DNA of 64,000 nucleotides from Mesostigma viride (lineage: Eukaryota; Streptophyta; Mesostigmatophyceae; Mesostigmatales; Mesostigmataceae): contig RPFO01000595.1 in the NCBI GenBank assembly GCA_009746045.1, forward strand, positions 927,510 to 991,509, written 5' to 3'. Shown here piece by piece: positions 63,241 to 64,000 of the stretch. The notes under the pieces were generated by a model that ran no database searches, was not told where the DNA came from, and saw only the letters and a program-made list of their open reading frames with translations. The translations under genes were made by a program, and so were the position numbers. Each line of letters starts with the position of its first letter. Position 1 is the stretch's first letter.

Positions 63241-64000
63241 CATGGAAACATGACACGTCAAAAAACACAAGCAAACATGGCACATCCAAAAACACAAGCA
63301 AACAGGGTGCGTTCAAAAACACAAGAAAACAGGGCACGTTCACAGAACACAAGGAAGAAACAGGCTGGGAAGTGGGATGAGACAGCACGGGCATGCTACA
63401 GAAAAGTTGAGGAACGTTTCTAGATTGCGACCTAGCCGCAGGCCCACCAGAGCTGAAGATCCCTGTAACAGGTCAACGACAGCATTTAGGGAAGTTGGGT
63501 GGGAAGTAAGAAGAAAAGAGGAGCTCGAGAGGAGCTTTCGAGCTGACGTTGCGGGTGCTTCAGCAAGGTATCCTATTTCAATGCCTCCCATAACCGCAGC
63601 CATCCAACAACACACCCATCCATGACAGCCCCCCCCCCCCCCTATAACCTCCACCCACCATAACACCCATCGATGACTGCTGCCGGGATACTTCCCCCCC
63701 CCCCCCCCCAAGAACATCCACCCAACAACAAGACCTCCCCCAACACCCAGCCATTTATGCCGACACCCCCCCTCGCCCTTCCACCCACCCACCCCATACC
63801 CCATGCTACACCTACCCACGACCGCTCCCACATCCTTACCCCCCCCCGCGTCCCCATCCGGTACCCAACATGACACCCACCCATCACCGCACCCACCCAC
63901 CCACCAACCCACCCTCCCATCACAGCTGCCATGATACTTGGGACCGCTTCCCCACCCCCCCTTCCCCCCACCCACCGATGGCGACCGCCGTGATGCAAGC
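63241..64000. repeat. Minisatellite and C-rich low-complexity DNA
   Basis: 63240-63350 has about four imperfect copies of an ACACAAGCAAACAGGG-type unit of about 29 bp. 63610-64000 is C-rich (CCACCCACC, poly-C runs) with no credible gene; the open frames there on the minus strand are Gly-rich artefacts. Confidence 0.7.

Noticed and set aside
63340-63998. Gly/Trp-rich minus-strand ORFs at the right edge
   Set aside because: They arise from C-rich low-complexity DNA and resemble no known protein.

Overview
This is a eukaryotic nuclear window dominated by transposable elements and simple repeats. A chlorophycean green alga is the most likely source. The evidence is host genes with algal-type class III nucleotide cyclase domains interrupted by GT-AG introns, a TGTAA polyadenylation motif after one of them, GC-rich exons and abundant microsatellites. 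No rRNA, tRNA, CRISPR or bacterial-type operon was seen, and the species cannot be named from the sequence.

Host genes lie only at the two ends. At 97-5034 (+) are the last four exons of a gene with two tandem cyclase homology domains. At 57370-61375 (-) are the last four exons of its paralogue, so the 3' ends converge on the TE-filled middle. Two internal exons have identical lengths in both copies (491 and 226 nt), and intron phases match. Introns are unrelated and filled with different satellites.

Middle, left half: a degenerate LINE (5.9-7.7 kb) with a (TTAA)n-tailed 3' end; then an RT-zinc-finger-endonuclease LINE (8.56-10.73 kb, minus strand) whose N-terminal part lies 17 kb away (27.85-28.45 kb). 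The 17,123 bp between (10728-27850) has terminal inverted repeats (TIRs) and a TGCC target duplication, and removing it restores the LINE reading frame. This large element has no recognisable transposase. It carries long internal inverted arms (about 13.3-15.0 and 24.0-25.9 kb) made of 120-bp palindrome-bearing repeats and 30-bp minisatellites, arrays of a TGACATTTTGTGA-like motif, and a 1.6-kb foldback element. More LINE fragments follow (28.7-30.6 kb).

Middle, right half: a 2.7-kb TIR element with a PHD-finger-like ORF (32.7-35.4 kb). An 18.1-kb Ty1/copia-like element (35410-53487, plus strand, TSD GGGAG) begins 11 bp beyond it. A 3.4-kb TIR element has split the left LTR of the copia element, and a second copia-like element (41786-50250, minus strand, TSD GATGG) sits inside its integrase region. 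Both copia families place a retropepsin-like domain between integrase and reverse transcriptase, have HGDD in place of YVDD, and have LTRs ending AGTT...AACT. Beyond them lie a Ty3/gypsy RNase H scrap, a truncated LINE 3' end and another broken LINE (56.2-57.2 kb). The last 2.6 kb, upstream of the right cyclase exons, is mostly satellites.
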